Source: Hexactinellida sp. DTS-2022
Lineage: Eukaryota; Porifera; Hexactinellida
Length of the DNA: 64,000 nt
Reading direction: 5' to 3'
NCBI GenBank assembly: GCA_028753945.1
Contig: JAPNXP010000001.1
Location: 14,808,501 to 14,872,500, forward strand
Part shown: positions 1-9,794 of the stretch, one piece after another
Layout of the letters: each line of letters begins with the position of its first letter
Position numbering within the stretch: position 1 is the first letter of the stretch
Program-made: the position numbers and the translations under genes
The notes under the pieces: generated by a model
Databases searched by the model: none
What the model was told of the DNA's origin: nothing
The model's input: only the letters and a program-made list of their open reading frames with translations

Positions 1-2
1 CT

Positions 3-683
3 GACACAGATAATACAATAAAGTTTGGTCATAACTTGTTACAAATTTTGGGAGGTAGATTAGTTGGAATTGGTAAATCAGGACTTGATTTCGTAAATAC
101 TTTCATTGGTTTGCCATCAACTTTATCTAATAGAGCATTTTACAAAGCTCAAGCATATTTATCTAAGGTTTCCACGGAAGTAGCACAAGCAAGCTGTATG
201 CGGGCAACCTTAGAGTTGAGAGAAAACCACAATACGGCAGATTCAGAATTTTTAGAGGTTACTGTTTCTTATGACGGAGCCTATCAAAAAAGGGGGGGGG
301 GCAAAGCGGGCGGTGGATTCTCTAGATACTGCGTTGCTTGTGCTATATCCGTGGAAACTGGGAAAGTACTAAGCTATGAAATTGCCTGTAATAGTTGCAA
401 ATTGTGCATTGAGAAGCAACAAGCTCTTAGGGACAAACGATTAGAATTAGCTGAATATAAAATATGGAAAGAAATGTATGAATCTAGTTGCCAGGCCAAA
501 GAATATGGCAAATATAGTTCAGTTGCGCTGGAATCAAAATTAGCACCAGTTATTTTTCGAAAGTCAATAGATCAAAAATTAATTTACTCCACAGTTATTG
601 CGGATGGTGATGATAAAAGTATCAATATATTAGCTGAAAATAACATTTATGGGGAATTTAACAGCGCTGTTAACAGCAAATAG
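3..683 (+). pseudogene. Mutator-like transposase fragment, 5' end outside window
   Basis: The frame is open from the window edge, so the true start lies upstream. Visible marks fit the animal Mutator-like transposase domain: an aspartate in VSYDGAYQKRG, the cysteine pair CNSCKLC about 40 residues later, and a second aspartate in VIADGDDKS. The expected rest of the domain is missing: after the second Asp region the frame runs into a 21-bp repeat (LAENNIYGEFNSAVNSK, then stop). A run of ten G at about 291-300 encodes glycines and would be prone to slippage. I read it as a truncated transposon copy. Family assignment is from motifs only. Confidence 0.7.
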
Positions 684-830
684 TTAGCTGTTAACAGCAA
701 ATAGTTAGCTGTTAACAGCAAATAGTTAGCTGTTAACAGCAAATAGTTAGCTGTTAACAGCAAATAGCTAGCTGTTAACAGCAAATAGTTAGCTGTTAAC
801 AGCAAACAGCCAAAATGGCTGTTAACAGCA
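669..830. repeat. 21-bp tandem repeat built on a palindrome
   Basis: About 7-8 copies of GTTAACAGCAAATAGTTAGCT. Each junction makes the perfect palindrome GCTGTTAACAGC. The array begins inside the end of the Mutator-like frame and supplies its last residues. A final variant unit reads GCTGTTAACAGCAG. Confidence 0.9.
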
Positions 831-835
831 GATTA

Positions 836-1660
836 ACCACCCCTGTATAGATTAGATATCATAATAACAGTTGAGTATAAATTGATTATGGGATGTGGCT
901 AACGGAAAATATACGATTCGGACAATAAATTCTTGCTTAGTCCCCCTCCTTCTAGGTGATGGGAAATATCGTGTCCAGGTTTATGGGTTTTTTTTAGTGT
1001 TTTTAATATAAAGTAGACATATTTAACTTCAATATAAACCAAATTCCAGATTCCCAAAAATTTGTTCACAGATATTTTCTTTTATTATTAATTAATGTAT
1101 TAAGATAAGTGATTCAAGTACAAATTATACTCCTTCAATTAAAATTATTTCTTATGCATAACAAGGAAGCTTTTGAATTTCTTAACTCGAATCCAGTGAG
1201 TTATGGATTACAATGAATTAGAATCTGACTAATATCAAACAATTCGGTGTCAATTTGATGAATTAAAGTTTAGCAGGGAGCTGAACTGTCGGCAAATTAG
1301 TGGAAACATACCTTTTACATACTGAGATATCAACAATATTGTCAAAACTAGGTTTTACTAGCTCTAAAACCTAGGTGATGTAATATTCTTATAAAATAGT
1401 TTCTAAAGGCGCGACGTAGATAACTTAATAACTTTGAACCATAGATATATGTATTAGGATTTTTGAAAAAAAATACCTTGTTCAAGAAATATAATCAATA
1501 ATCATGGGTGAACAATAAAAATTTGTTAACAAACCTAAAGTATAATTTATGATAGAATTAACATGAATTGTCTAGAACTACGTTAGGAGACTACGTGCAT
1601 CATTTTTGATAATGCCATTCAGTTTGCAGCTACCGATAACCTATATGTCAATAATACTTC
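836..1660. other. Intergenic, nothing recognised
   Basis: AT-rich, no long open frame, no terminal repeats or RNA gene that I can see. Confidence 0.5.
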
Positions 1661-1668
1661 ATTAGAGT

Positions 1669-4251
1669 TAGGGGTGTCGACGATTCCTCAAATTCTAATA
1701 CCCGGTTCTCGAATCCTTTGCCAAGCTTATACCCGGATATACCCGGGTACCCGGGTATTATTGTTAAGTTCATAGAATACTTTTCAACATGCCTTAAATA
1801 AATAGTAAGATCATTGTATAGACATTGAATCATGGATTTTTCAATTTATGTAAGAAAGACCCGTTTGCAAATTAACATAAATGACTCTATTTATTTAATA
1901 TAAGTATAGTAAAATATAAATTAAATATGAAAAATAACACAGAAATATTGATGTTGTCGATAAGAAAATGTTATAACTTCAATGTATCTCTCTGTCTAAC
2001 TAAATGATAATTTCTGAAATAATCTGGAATTTTACTATTTACTGTAAACTTTTGAAATATCCTTTTAGAAATACTAAGGAATCTAAGGATGAGTCACTCA
2101 AACTTGACCTTAATTTAGTAATAAAGAGCCCAGCAGAAGAAAAAGCTCTTTCAGCTTCTACACTGGTACACGGAATATTATAGAGGGCTTGCTCTAACAG
2201 GAGTATATTCTTTGATTTTGTTCCGGTTAGCTCAAAAAGTTTGAATTCTTTGTTCAGTGTATCGAATTCACTCTCCAAATTTTTGCTGGATACTGTCGTA
2301 GAACTTTTGCGAATACATTCCTTTAATTCATCAATCAGTGGATTTTCCGAAAGAATAATATTCAAATTTTCAGGTTCGACAATTTCATTTATTTCGGATG
2401 AGTTCTCTGTCTCCAAGTTAACCGAATATAATCTTTTAAGAATACATTTAGCATTCTTTTGCATATCCAATCTTTTTATTGATTTATCAACAGATGCAGG
2501 ATTAAGGAGATATTTCATTAAGTTAATAACTTCACTTAGTCTTCTACGTTCTATCCGCGTATTTAGTGTTTGAAGTAGATCAAGTGCTAGTTGTGACCCA
2601 TGTTTTTCAAGTTGAGAATACATGAAATTAAAAATTCCTTCTCCAATTAGAAGATTAGAATCTCTTCCGCATAATGAAGTTACTGCAATTTCGATCGGTT
2701 TTAGACATTTTATAATATCCTCAAGCATTTCCCATTCATAATCATAGATATTGATGCTGCATGAAACATCTATTAACGCTTTACTTAGTGGATTTTTGAG
2801 AACAACAAAGCGCTCAATCATTGCGAGTAAACTGTTCCATCTTGTTTTACAATCGAGGATTAATTTCATTTCCTTCCCATTATGAATTTCTCTAACATAA
2901 GTTTGAAGCGTATCATTTTTGGTTGGAGATTTTCTGAACAGTTTCGCAATTCTTCTAATTTTGATTATAACGAGGTTAATGTGATTTTTCAGAATAGGTA
3001 TTACCATATCTGTATCATACGGGTCACAAATTTCATTATCATCTAGTATATTATCGTAAACTTCATTTATTTCAAAATTATCGGAGAGATTCAACAGCAC
3101 TTCCGATGAATTTCTGTCTATTTCAGGATCATACAAAACATCACAAACTGCAAGATGGATAGCATGGGTAAAGCATAGTTGATGAATCGGTTTAAAAAAA
3201 GTCCCCATCTTAGTCATAACTGATGCACCATCAGTTATCACAGCTACAACATCATCATTCAGATGAATACCAAATTCTTTAAGTTTTTCTTCGAGTATAT
3301 CTTTTGCACGTTCAGCTGGCATACTGTAAAATATTCGAGTCAGACCTAGGATCCAAACTTTAGATTTATGGTGAAGATTGACATTCATATACCTTCTGTT
3401 TGAATTTGATGTATATTCGTCTAGTGTTACACTAAATCGAGCATTTGACTTGAGTAATTCTGCTAATTCTTCTTTAACCCAATTTTTCATTTGTATACTA
3501 TATTCTCTGACTTTTAAAGATACTGTAGAATGACTGGTTGGAGGAATAAAGCCTTTTGCTGATAGAGATGACCTTATGAACTTACTATGTGCAATTCTCA
3601 AGTAGCTGAATCCATCTTCTGCAGCTAATCGGGCGAGTATTTCGTTTAAAGATTGCTGCTTTGTGTAATCTAGAAGAGAAGTTTGGTTGTTGTTTACCTT
3701 GATCCTTTTTGAGAAAGAATTCTCTTGGTCTTCACGTGGTTCTTCATTTCCTTCTTCAAGATTCATGTCATGTACTAAGACTAGATGTTTTCTCAAGCTG
3801 CTTGTACTTCCACCGCTACAACTCAGAATCTTTGAAGAACATTGTAAACATTTTGCTTTTTCGCCTATTTTCTCAAAATGTTTCCAAACCATTGACTTTT
3901 TCATTGTTGTTTTTCTTAAGATCTTATATTGATAATATGTTAATAGTAGACTATTAATAGGGAATCAGGTTTATTATGGTAATGCGAACAGAAAATGTTA
4001 ACATAAATAGTCTACAGTTTATAAGGCTATTATAATGTTGTTATGTTTACAGTTTGCACTGGTATTCTAAGCATTCCTTATAATTTACAAACATCATGTG
4101 TTGATTTTAAGTGCTTCTATAGCGTAATCCGAAACCATTATATAATGCGCAATACCCGGGTATTCGGATTAAATTACCCGGGTATCGAATCTCGTCCGAT
4201 TTTTTGGAACCGAGTATTACCCGGGTATCTGAGAACCGGGTAACACCCCTA
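1669..4251 (-). mobile_element. Complete hAT transposon (2583 bp) with 8-bp TSD
   Basis: The element runs from TAGGGGTGTCG at the left to its inverted counterpart (ACACCCCTA) at the right and is flanked by the identical 8-mer ATTAGAGT at 1661-1668 and 4252-4259. Both ends carry several copies of the subterminal word ACCCGGGTAT, likely transposase-binding sites as in other hAT elements. It contains one intact transposase gene on the minus strand. A deletion derivative of the same family lies at 30630-31285. Exact TSDs and an undamaged gene suggest a recent insertion. Confidence 0.93.
2039..3904 (-). CDS. hAT-family transposase with BED zinc finger
   Basis: 621 residues, uninterrupted. The N-terminal 45 residues form a BED-type finger: CLQCSSK gives Cys-x2-Cys and LRKHLVLVH gives the histidines. 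The RNase-H-like core shows the first Asp in FSVTLDEYTS and the second in AVITDGASVM. The C terminus has the conserved hAT dimerisation block (TSVEAERAFSSAG, then KLRSSLSD). The length is usual for active hAT transposases. The start is the first Met of the BED domain. It is the only gene in the element and is expected to bind the ACCCGGGTAT words at both ends. No intron is needed. Confidence 0.92.
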   Translation of the reverse strand: MKKSMVWKHFEKIGEKAKCLQCSSKILSCSGGSTSSLRKHLVLVHDMNLEEGNEEPREDQENSFSKRIKVNNNQTSLLDYTKQQSLNEILARLAAEDGFSYLRIAHSKFIRSSLSAKGFIPPTSHSTVSLKVREYSIQMKNWVKEELAELLKSNARFSVTLDEYTSNSNRRYMNVNLHHKSKVWILGLTRIFYSMPAERAKDILEEKLKEFGIHLNDDVVAVITDGASVMTKMGTFFKPIHQLCFTHAIHLAVCDVLYDPEIDRNSSEVLLNLSDNFEINEVYDNILDDNEICDPYDTDMVIPILKNHINLVIIKIRRIAKLFRKSPTKNDTLQTYVREIHNGKEMKLILDCKTRWNSLLAMIERFVVLKNPLSKALIDVSCSINIYDYEWEMLEDIIKCLKPIEIAVTSLCGRDSNLLIGEGIFNFMYSQLEKHGSQLALDLLQTLNTRIERRRLSEVINLMKYLLNPASVDKSIKRLDMQKNAKCILKRLYSVNLETENSSEINEIVEPENLNIILSENPLIDELKECIRKSSTTVSSKNLESEFDTLNKEFKLFELTGTKSKNILLLEQALYNIPCTSVEAERAFSSAGLFITKLRSSLSDSSLDSLVFLKGYFKSLQ

Positions 4252-4304
4252 ATTAGAGTCTATCTAGCATAGTTTTCCTATTTCCACTTACACCCCTGAA
4301 AATT

Positions 4305-4598
4305 CCCACTCGGGTATTATAGGTAAACAAGTATGCTGAACACGAATTTCGCATTTATAAATATATAATATGAATATTTGTTGTTGTTGTTGTTGACACA
4401 AAATAGGTAAACAAATTAATTAAATTCAAAATCAACCTAGAAGTTAGCATTCAACGGGTATTATAAGTATATAACTAAGAGAAATATTGCTAACTTATGT
4501 AATCAATTGTTTAGTGAGGAGTAAGGCCGCGTAGCGGCCGTTAACTTGAGGTGCGTAGCACCAATCTGTCGCAAAGCGACCGAGACCGAAGGGCTCGT
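4305..4598 (+). mobile_element. Helitron-like element, 5'-truncated copy
   Basis: Contains about one unit of the 141-bp internal repeat (aggtaaacaagtatgctg...) and the full family 3' end: successive short hairpins around GGCCGC-GCGGCC, GGTGC-GCACC and GTCGC-GCGAC, ending GGGCTCGT at 4598. The 5' part of the family is absent. Confidence 0.75.
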
Positions 4599-4624
4599 AA
4601 AATATAAATTTGCACTGTGCAGAC

Positions 4625-4714
4625 TAAAGCCCACCATACACGATGCAACTTTGTTGCATGCAACAAGGTAACACACACGGTGCAACTTTGATGCATCGTG
4701 TATGGTGGGCTTTA
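4625..4714. mobile_element. 90-bp palindromic MITE
   Basis: TAAAGCCCACCATACACGAT at the left and its reverse complement at the right, with a short centre containing repeated TGCAAC. Almost the whole element folds on itself. No TSD could be fixed, because the TAAA/TTTA ends are themselves part of the palindrome. Confidence 0.7.
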
Positions 4715-4856
4715 GGCCAGGTAAAATAAATTATGGTAATTGTTTATCATCCGGATTTTTCCAGAAATACGGACGGCGGACGGGATTTAATTTTTTAATT
4801 TTTTATTTCCATTAATGTGCACATTACATTATCCTATGCCAGACAATAAATATTAA

Positions 4857-6046
4857 TCTATATTATTAAATCTCGATTGTTGTTTGTGTGTGTGTTTGTG
4901 TGTGTGTGTGTTTGTCCGGATTGTATTAAAGTGATGGGGTAATAGAAACCGCAATTAATATTGGGATATAAACTAACTTTCAAATGTTATAATAGGTAAA
5001 CAAGTATGCTAAACACGAATTTCGCGTTTATAAATTTCTCATATTAATATTTGTTGTTGTTGTTTACACAAAATAGGTAAACAAATTAATTAAAATTCAA
5101 AATCAACCTAGAAGTTAGCTTTCAACGAGTATTATAGGTAAACAAGTATGCTGAACACAAATTTCGCATTTATAAATTTTTAATATGAATATTTGTTGTT
5201 GTTGTTGACACAAATAAGTAAACAAATTAATTAAAATTCAAAATCAACCTAGAAGTTAGCTTTCAACGGGTATTATAGGTAAACAATTATACTGAACACG
5301 AATTTCGCATTTATAAATTTATAATATGAATATTTGTTGTTGTTGTTGACACAAATAAGTGAACAAATTAATTAAAATTCAAAATCAACCTAGAAGTTAG
5401 CTTTCAACGGGTATAATAGGTAAACAAGTATGCTGAACACGAATTTCGCATTTATAAATTTATAATATGAATATTTGTTGTTGTTGTTGACACAAATAAG
5501 TGAACAAATTAATTAAAATTCAAAATCAACCTAGAAGTTAGCTTTCAACGGGTATAATAGGTAAACAAGTATGCTGAACACGAATTTCGCATTTATAAAT
5601 TTATAATATGAATATTTGTTGTTGTTGTTGACACAAATAAGTGAACAAATTAATTAAAATTCAAAATCAACCTAGAAGTTAGCTTTCAACGGGTATAATA
5701 GGTAAACAATTATGCTGTACACGAATCTCGCGTTTATAAATTTATAATATGAATATTTGTTGTCGTTGTTGACACAAAATATGTAAACAAATTAATGAAA
5801 ATTCAAAATCAACTCAGAAGTTAGCTTTCAACGGGGATTGTAGGTAAACGAGTATGCTGAACACGAATTTCGCTTTTATAAATTTAAAATATGAAAAACA
5901 AGTTAAACATGGAAATCTTATAAAGGGATGTCCCTTTCCACCATTTTCCATGGTGGAAAGGGTGAGGAGTAAGGCCGCACAGCGGCCGTTAACTTGAGGT
6001 GCGTAGCACCGATCCGTCGCAAAGCGACCGAGACCGAAGGGCTCGT
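4857..6046 (+). mobile_element. Helitron-like non-autonomous element with internal tandem repeats
   Basis: Starts TCTATATTATTAAATCTCG, followed by a GT/GTTT microsatellite and TGTCCGGATTGTATTA. The body holds about six tandem units of ~141 bp (4995-5890), and the multi-hairpin tail ends GGGCTCGT at 6046. A TC start, hairpin-rich 3' end, no TSD and internal minisatellites match Helitron/Helentron-type non-autonomous elements. No Rep/helicase gene is present. Confidence 0.75.
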
Positions 6047-6130
6047 AGTTTATTAAATTATAAAATCACATGACAATGCCCAAATAATTAAAGTAATGCC
6101 TAGATACAAGACTTATTAAAATTGATAAAA

Positions 6131-7085
6131 GCTTGAAACAAAATACTCACCTAAGGTAGTGGCTGTGGGCCCTCGGCCTTGCCCCTGCCGGGACGGACTA
6201 TTATTTCTGTCTCTATATCAGACAATATAATCAACCAAGTGTGAAGCTTGAAACAAAATACTCACCTAAGATAGTGGCTGTGGGCCCTCGGCCTTGCCCC
6301 TGCCGGGACGGGATACTATTTCTGTCTCTATATCAGACAATATAATCAACCAAGTGTGAAGCTTGAAACAATATACTCACCTAAGGTAGTGGCTGTGGGC
6401 CCTCGGCTTTGCCCCTGCCGGGACGGACTATTATTTCTGTCTCTATATCAGACAATATAATCAACCAAGTGTGAAGCTTGAAACAAAATACTCACCTAAG
6501 ATAGTGGCTGTGGGGCCCTCGCCTTGCCCCTGCCGGGACGGGATATTATTTCTGTCTCTATATCAGACAATATAATCAACCAAGTGTGAAGCTTGAAACA
6601 ATATACTCACCTAAGGTAGTGGCTGTGGGCCCTCGGCTTTGCCCCTGCCGGGACGGACTATTATTTCTGTCTCTATATCAGACAATATAATCAACCAAGT
6701 GTGAAGCTTGAAACAATATACTCACCTAAGGTAGTGGCTGTGGGCCCTCGGCTTTGCCCCTGCCGGGACGGACTATTATTTCTGTCTCTATATCAGACAA
6801 TATAATCAACCAAGTGTGAAGCTTGAAACAAAATACTCACCTAAGATAGTGGCTGTGGGGCCTCGGCTTTGCCCCTGCCGGGACGGGTATTATTTCTGTC
6901 ACTATATCAGACAATATAATCAACCAAGTGTGAAGGTTGAAACAAAATACTCACCTAAGATAGTGGCTGTGGGGCCCTCGCCTTGCCCCTGCCGGGACGG
7001 GGTATTATTTCTGTCTCTATATCAGACAATATAATCAACCAAGTGTGAAGCTTGAAACAATATACTCACCTAAGGTAGTGGCTGG
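6131..7085. repeat. 115-bp tandem array, 8.3 units
   Basis: The word GCTTGAAACA recurs at 6131, 6246, 6361, 6476, 6591, 6706, 6821, 6935 (variant) and 7050. Each unit joins a GC-rich core (GGCCCTCGGC, CTGCCGGGACGG) to an AT-rich linker. On the minus strand every unit contains CTTAG|GTGAGTA, a strong splice-donor match. The array stops mid-unit at 7085. No convincing protein runs through it. Confidence 0.9.
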
Positions 7086-7231
7086 TTAGTTTAGAATGCA
7101 AAATACATTGTATCCATAAATATTTCTAATCTGATAAGTGATGTAGCATCCTCAACCTCCGCCATTAAGAATCTCTAGAGAGGGTCCTCTGGGGGCGGGG
7201 CCATCGCATTTGCCATCCTATAAATATTATA

Positions 7232-7318
7232 CAGTAAAACCTTTAGAAAGTGAACACCCTGGGGACCAGCCAAAACGTTCATTTTTGAGAGGTGTTCACT
7301 TTTCATGAATTATATCAT
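7232..7318 (+). mobile_element. Pogo/Tigger-like terminal fragment
   Basis: TACAGTAAAACCTTTAGAAA followed by a near-inverted GTGAACACC...GGTGTTCAC. The start resembles the TA + CAGTNRAACCT ends of pogo-type MITEs such as the one at 28209. No matching right end is visible. Confidence 0.4.
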
Positions 7319-7325
7319 AGTGTGT

Positions 7326-7493
7326 CAGCAGGGGCGGTCGCAGGATCTGGCCAGCCCGGAGCAAAAGAGCAGCTTTTAATATAAATCCGGGGCATGCTCC
7401 ATGTAATTATACTACCAATTGGGTTGGAATCCGGGGCAAAATATTTTGACCCGGGGCATTTGCCCCGGATGCCCCCCCCTGGGACCGCCACTG
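7326..7493. mobile_element. 168-bp hAT MITE
   Basis: Ends CAGCAGGGGCGGTC and GGGACCGCCACTG are inverted. AGTGTGT is duplicated at 7319-7325 and 7494-7500. The interior repeats CCGGGGCA/TGCCCCGG. Confidence 0.8.
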
Positions 7494-7984
7494 AGTGTGT
7501 GTTTAAACTTTAAACTTAAAGCAATAGGAAAATTTGGGAGCGCGAAAAAGTGTTTAGGATATTTTTGCCAACATAAATAACGATCATGGCCGGAAGAGTG
7601 GTAATTTTAGATGTTTTAAAAGGCAAAAACGGTCAATTCAATTATAATCAGAGTCGCTCATTATGAACACTCGTGTATTTTGAACTAACCCTCTGGTCCC
7701 AATGGGATAGTCCACTTCCTTATTGGGAAGTCTTTAATATAAAAACACAATATTTTCCAACACCTGAGAGTAATAATAACCGACCCTGACTGTAGTATTA
7801 TTTGTGAGTGTAAAATAAAACATAAGAACAAATATCGGTAGTTTGCTAACATCAAACTAGGAGGAATACTAAAATGGAAGCTCCTCTTGATCAACAAATG
7901 AAAAATATGAAAAACGGAAATGTATATACCCCGCCGGGAAAAGGAGAATTCTGGACTACCTGAGGTTGACTAGAGGTTGACTAC

Positions 7985-8294
7985 GGGGCGCATGCTTTTG
8001 TCCGAATTTCTAGTATGCATTTGTCCGAAATTTTGGAGTATGCATTTGTCCGACTGGAGTATGCATTTGTCCGAATTTTGTTGTATGCATTTGTCCGACA
8101 GAAGTAAGCATTTGTCATTGAGTTTTTATGGATCATTGATAAAACACTCGCATTTCTAAGTGTGATTTTATGGTTTATTGTTAAAACGCACGCATTTCTA
8201 AGTGCGTATATATGATTTCGGGGGAAAGCGCGCCCCTTTTTTTCAAAATTCGGACAAATGAATACTACAAAATTCGGACAAATGCAGCTTCCCC
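7985..8294. mobile_element. 310-bp hAT-type MITE with subterminal repeats
   Basis: Flanked by the perfect 8-bp TSD TTGACTAC (7977-7984 and 8295-8302). Ends GGGGCGCATGC and GCAGCTTCCCC. The word GCATTTGTCCGAATTT is repeated about five times inward from the left and twice, inverted, at the right. Confidence 0.85.
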
Positions 8295-8553
8295 TTGACT
8301 ACATAGGAAGCAGGAAATAAGTAAAAACCCAAAGGAGCTCTTTGGCCCGATTCATTACGGGCCAGAACTGAAATGCACCCCCGGCATGAAAATATTTAAA
8401 AGTTTATCGAAAAAATATAACTCACATCTGTGGGGGGCGTTTGAGAGGTGTGAAGCTAGAGTAAAATCAAAGTTTAGAATAATACTAAAAATAATCGATA
8501 TTGAAAATGAAAATGGTGTTTCAATAAAACCCAAACATAAAACGAATTTTAGT

Positions 8554-9351
8554 CAGGGTTGCCAATCCAATCCAATCCAATCGATAATCCAATCCAATCG
8601 ATGTAAATTTTGGCAATCGATATCGATAACCAATCCAATCGATGATATGATCTGACAATCCAATCCAATCGATAATCGATAAAAATCATCGATTTTTTAT
8701 CGATTATTTATCGATTATTTAATATTTATTGATTTTCAATAGATTATTTATCGATTTTCAATAGATTATTTCTGATTTTCTATCGATTATTTATCGATTT
8801 TCTATCGATTATTTATCGATTTTCTATCGATTATTTATCGATTTTCTATCGATTGTTTATCGATTATTTGTCGATTTTCTATCGATTATTTATCGATTTT
8901 CTATCGATTATTTGTCGATTTTCTATCGCTTATTTATCGATTACTTGTCGATCTCTATCGATAAAATTTATAGACTATTTATAGACTGTTTATCATTTAA
9001 ATAATCGATTATCTATCAATTATTTATGGATTTCTATCGATTATTGATGGATTTCTATGGATTATCTATCGATTATTTATCGATTATTTGTCGATTTTAT
9101 ATTGATTATTTGTCGATTTTCTATCAATTATGCATTGATTATCCATCGATTGTGTATAAATTATTATAATTTATCGCCTTTACTCGCTAAATCGAAAAAA
9201 TCGATAAAAATCGATAAAAATCGATAAAAATTCGTCGATAATTATCCAATCGATGAAGACTTTGGGCAATCCAATCGATAATCCAATCGATACAAAATTC
9301 AGCAATCGATAATCGATAAGTTCTCTCGATTGGATTGGATTGGCAACCCTG
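8554..9351. mobile_element. 798-bp hAT MITE filled with ATCGAT-type satellite
   Basis: The perfect 8-bp TSD ATTTTAGT lies at 8546-8553 and 9352-9359. Inverted ends are CAGGGTTGCCAATCC and GGATTGGCAACCCTG. Nearly all the interior is reiterated AATCCAATCGAT / ATCGATTATTT. No coding capacity. Confidence 0.9.
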
Positions 9352-9584
9352 ATTTTAGTACATTTTTATAGGAGTATATTTTTGTATTATAAAAGTAAGA
9401 ATTGTAAGGTGTAGTACCAGATGTTAATATTATGAAATGAATAAATAGAAAGCGAAATATGTGTAAACTATAAACAATAATAATTGAAAAGAATGGTAAA
9501 TTTCTAATCTGGAGGAGAAATATATAAAAGGATATATCAAAAAATAACTCACATATTAAAGCAAATTAATAACAATTAATTAAT

Positions 9585-9794
9585 TTACCTGGCCTTAGAG
9601 ATAGTAGCGCGGTTAGAGATAGCGACTAAGAACGTAGCCGCTAATACCAACAAACTTATAAAAACAATGCTGAACCGCCGGAAGAAGCGACGTGTGGCTT
9701 CGGGTTGTAGGCATTTGGATGGTAATTGGATGGTAATTAGAAAGCTAAAAGTATACCAATTGTTAAATGTATCATAAACTAGGCGTTGTCTCAA
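9585..9794 (-). CDS. Possible exon with signal-anchor membrane segment
   Basis: A 69-residue open frame has a basic stretch (RRFFRRF) followed by a hydrophobic segment (SIVFISLLVLAATFLVAIS), as in an N-terminal signal anchor of a type II membrane protein. It ends at AAGGCCAG|GTAAAT, a plausible splice donor, so it might be a first exon. No continuing exon is convincing downstream on that strand. It could equally be chance. Confidence 0.25.
   Translation of the reverse strand: MRQRLVYDTFNNWYTFSFLITIQLPSKCLQPEATRRFFRRFSIVFISLLVLAATFLVAISNRATISKAR

Noticed and set aside
4497..4600. tRNA-like or SINE-like multi-hairpin sequence
   Set aside because: No A/B box, anticodon arm or acceptor stem. 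It is the shared 3' end of the Helitron-like elements.
6816..7034. Open frame across the 115-bp array
   Set aside because: It follows the repeat period and encodes only array sequence; no protein family.
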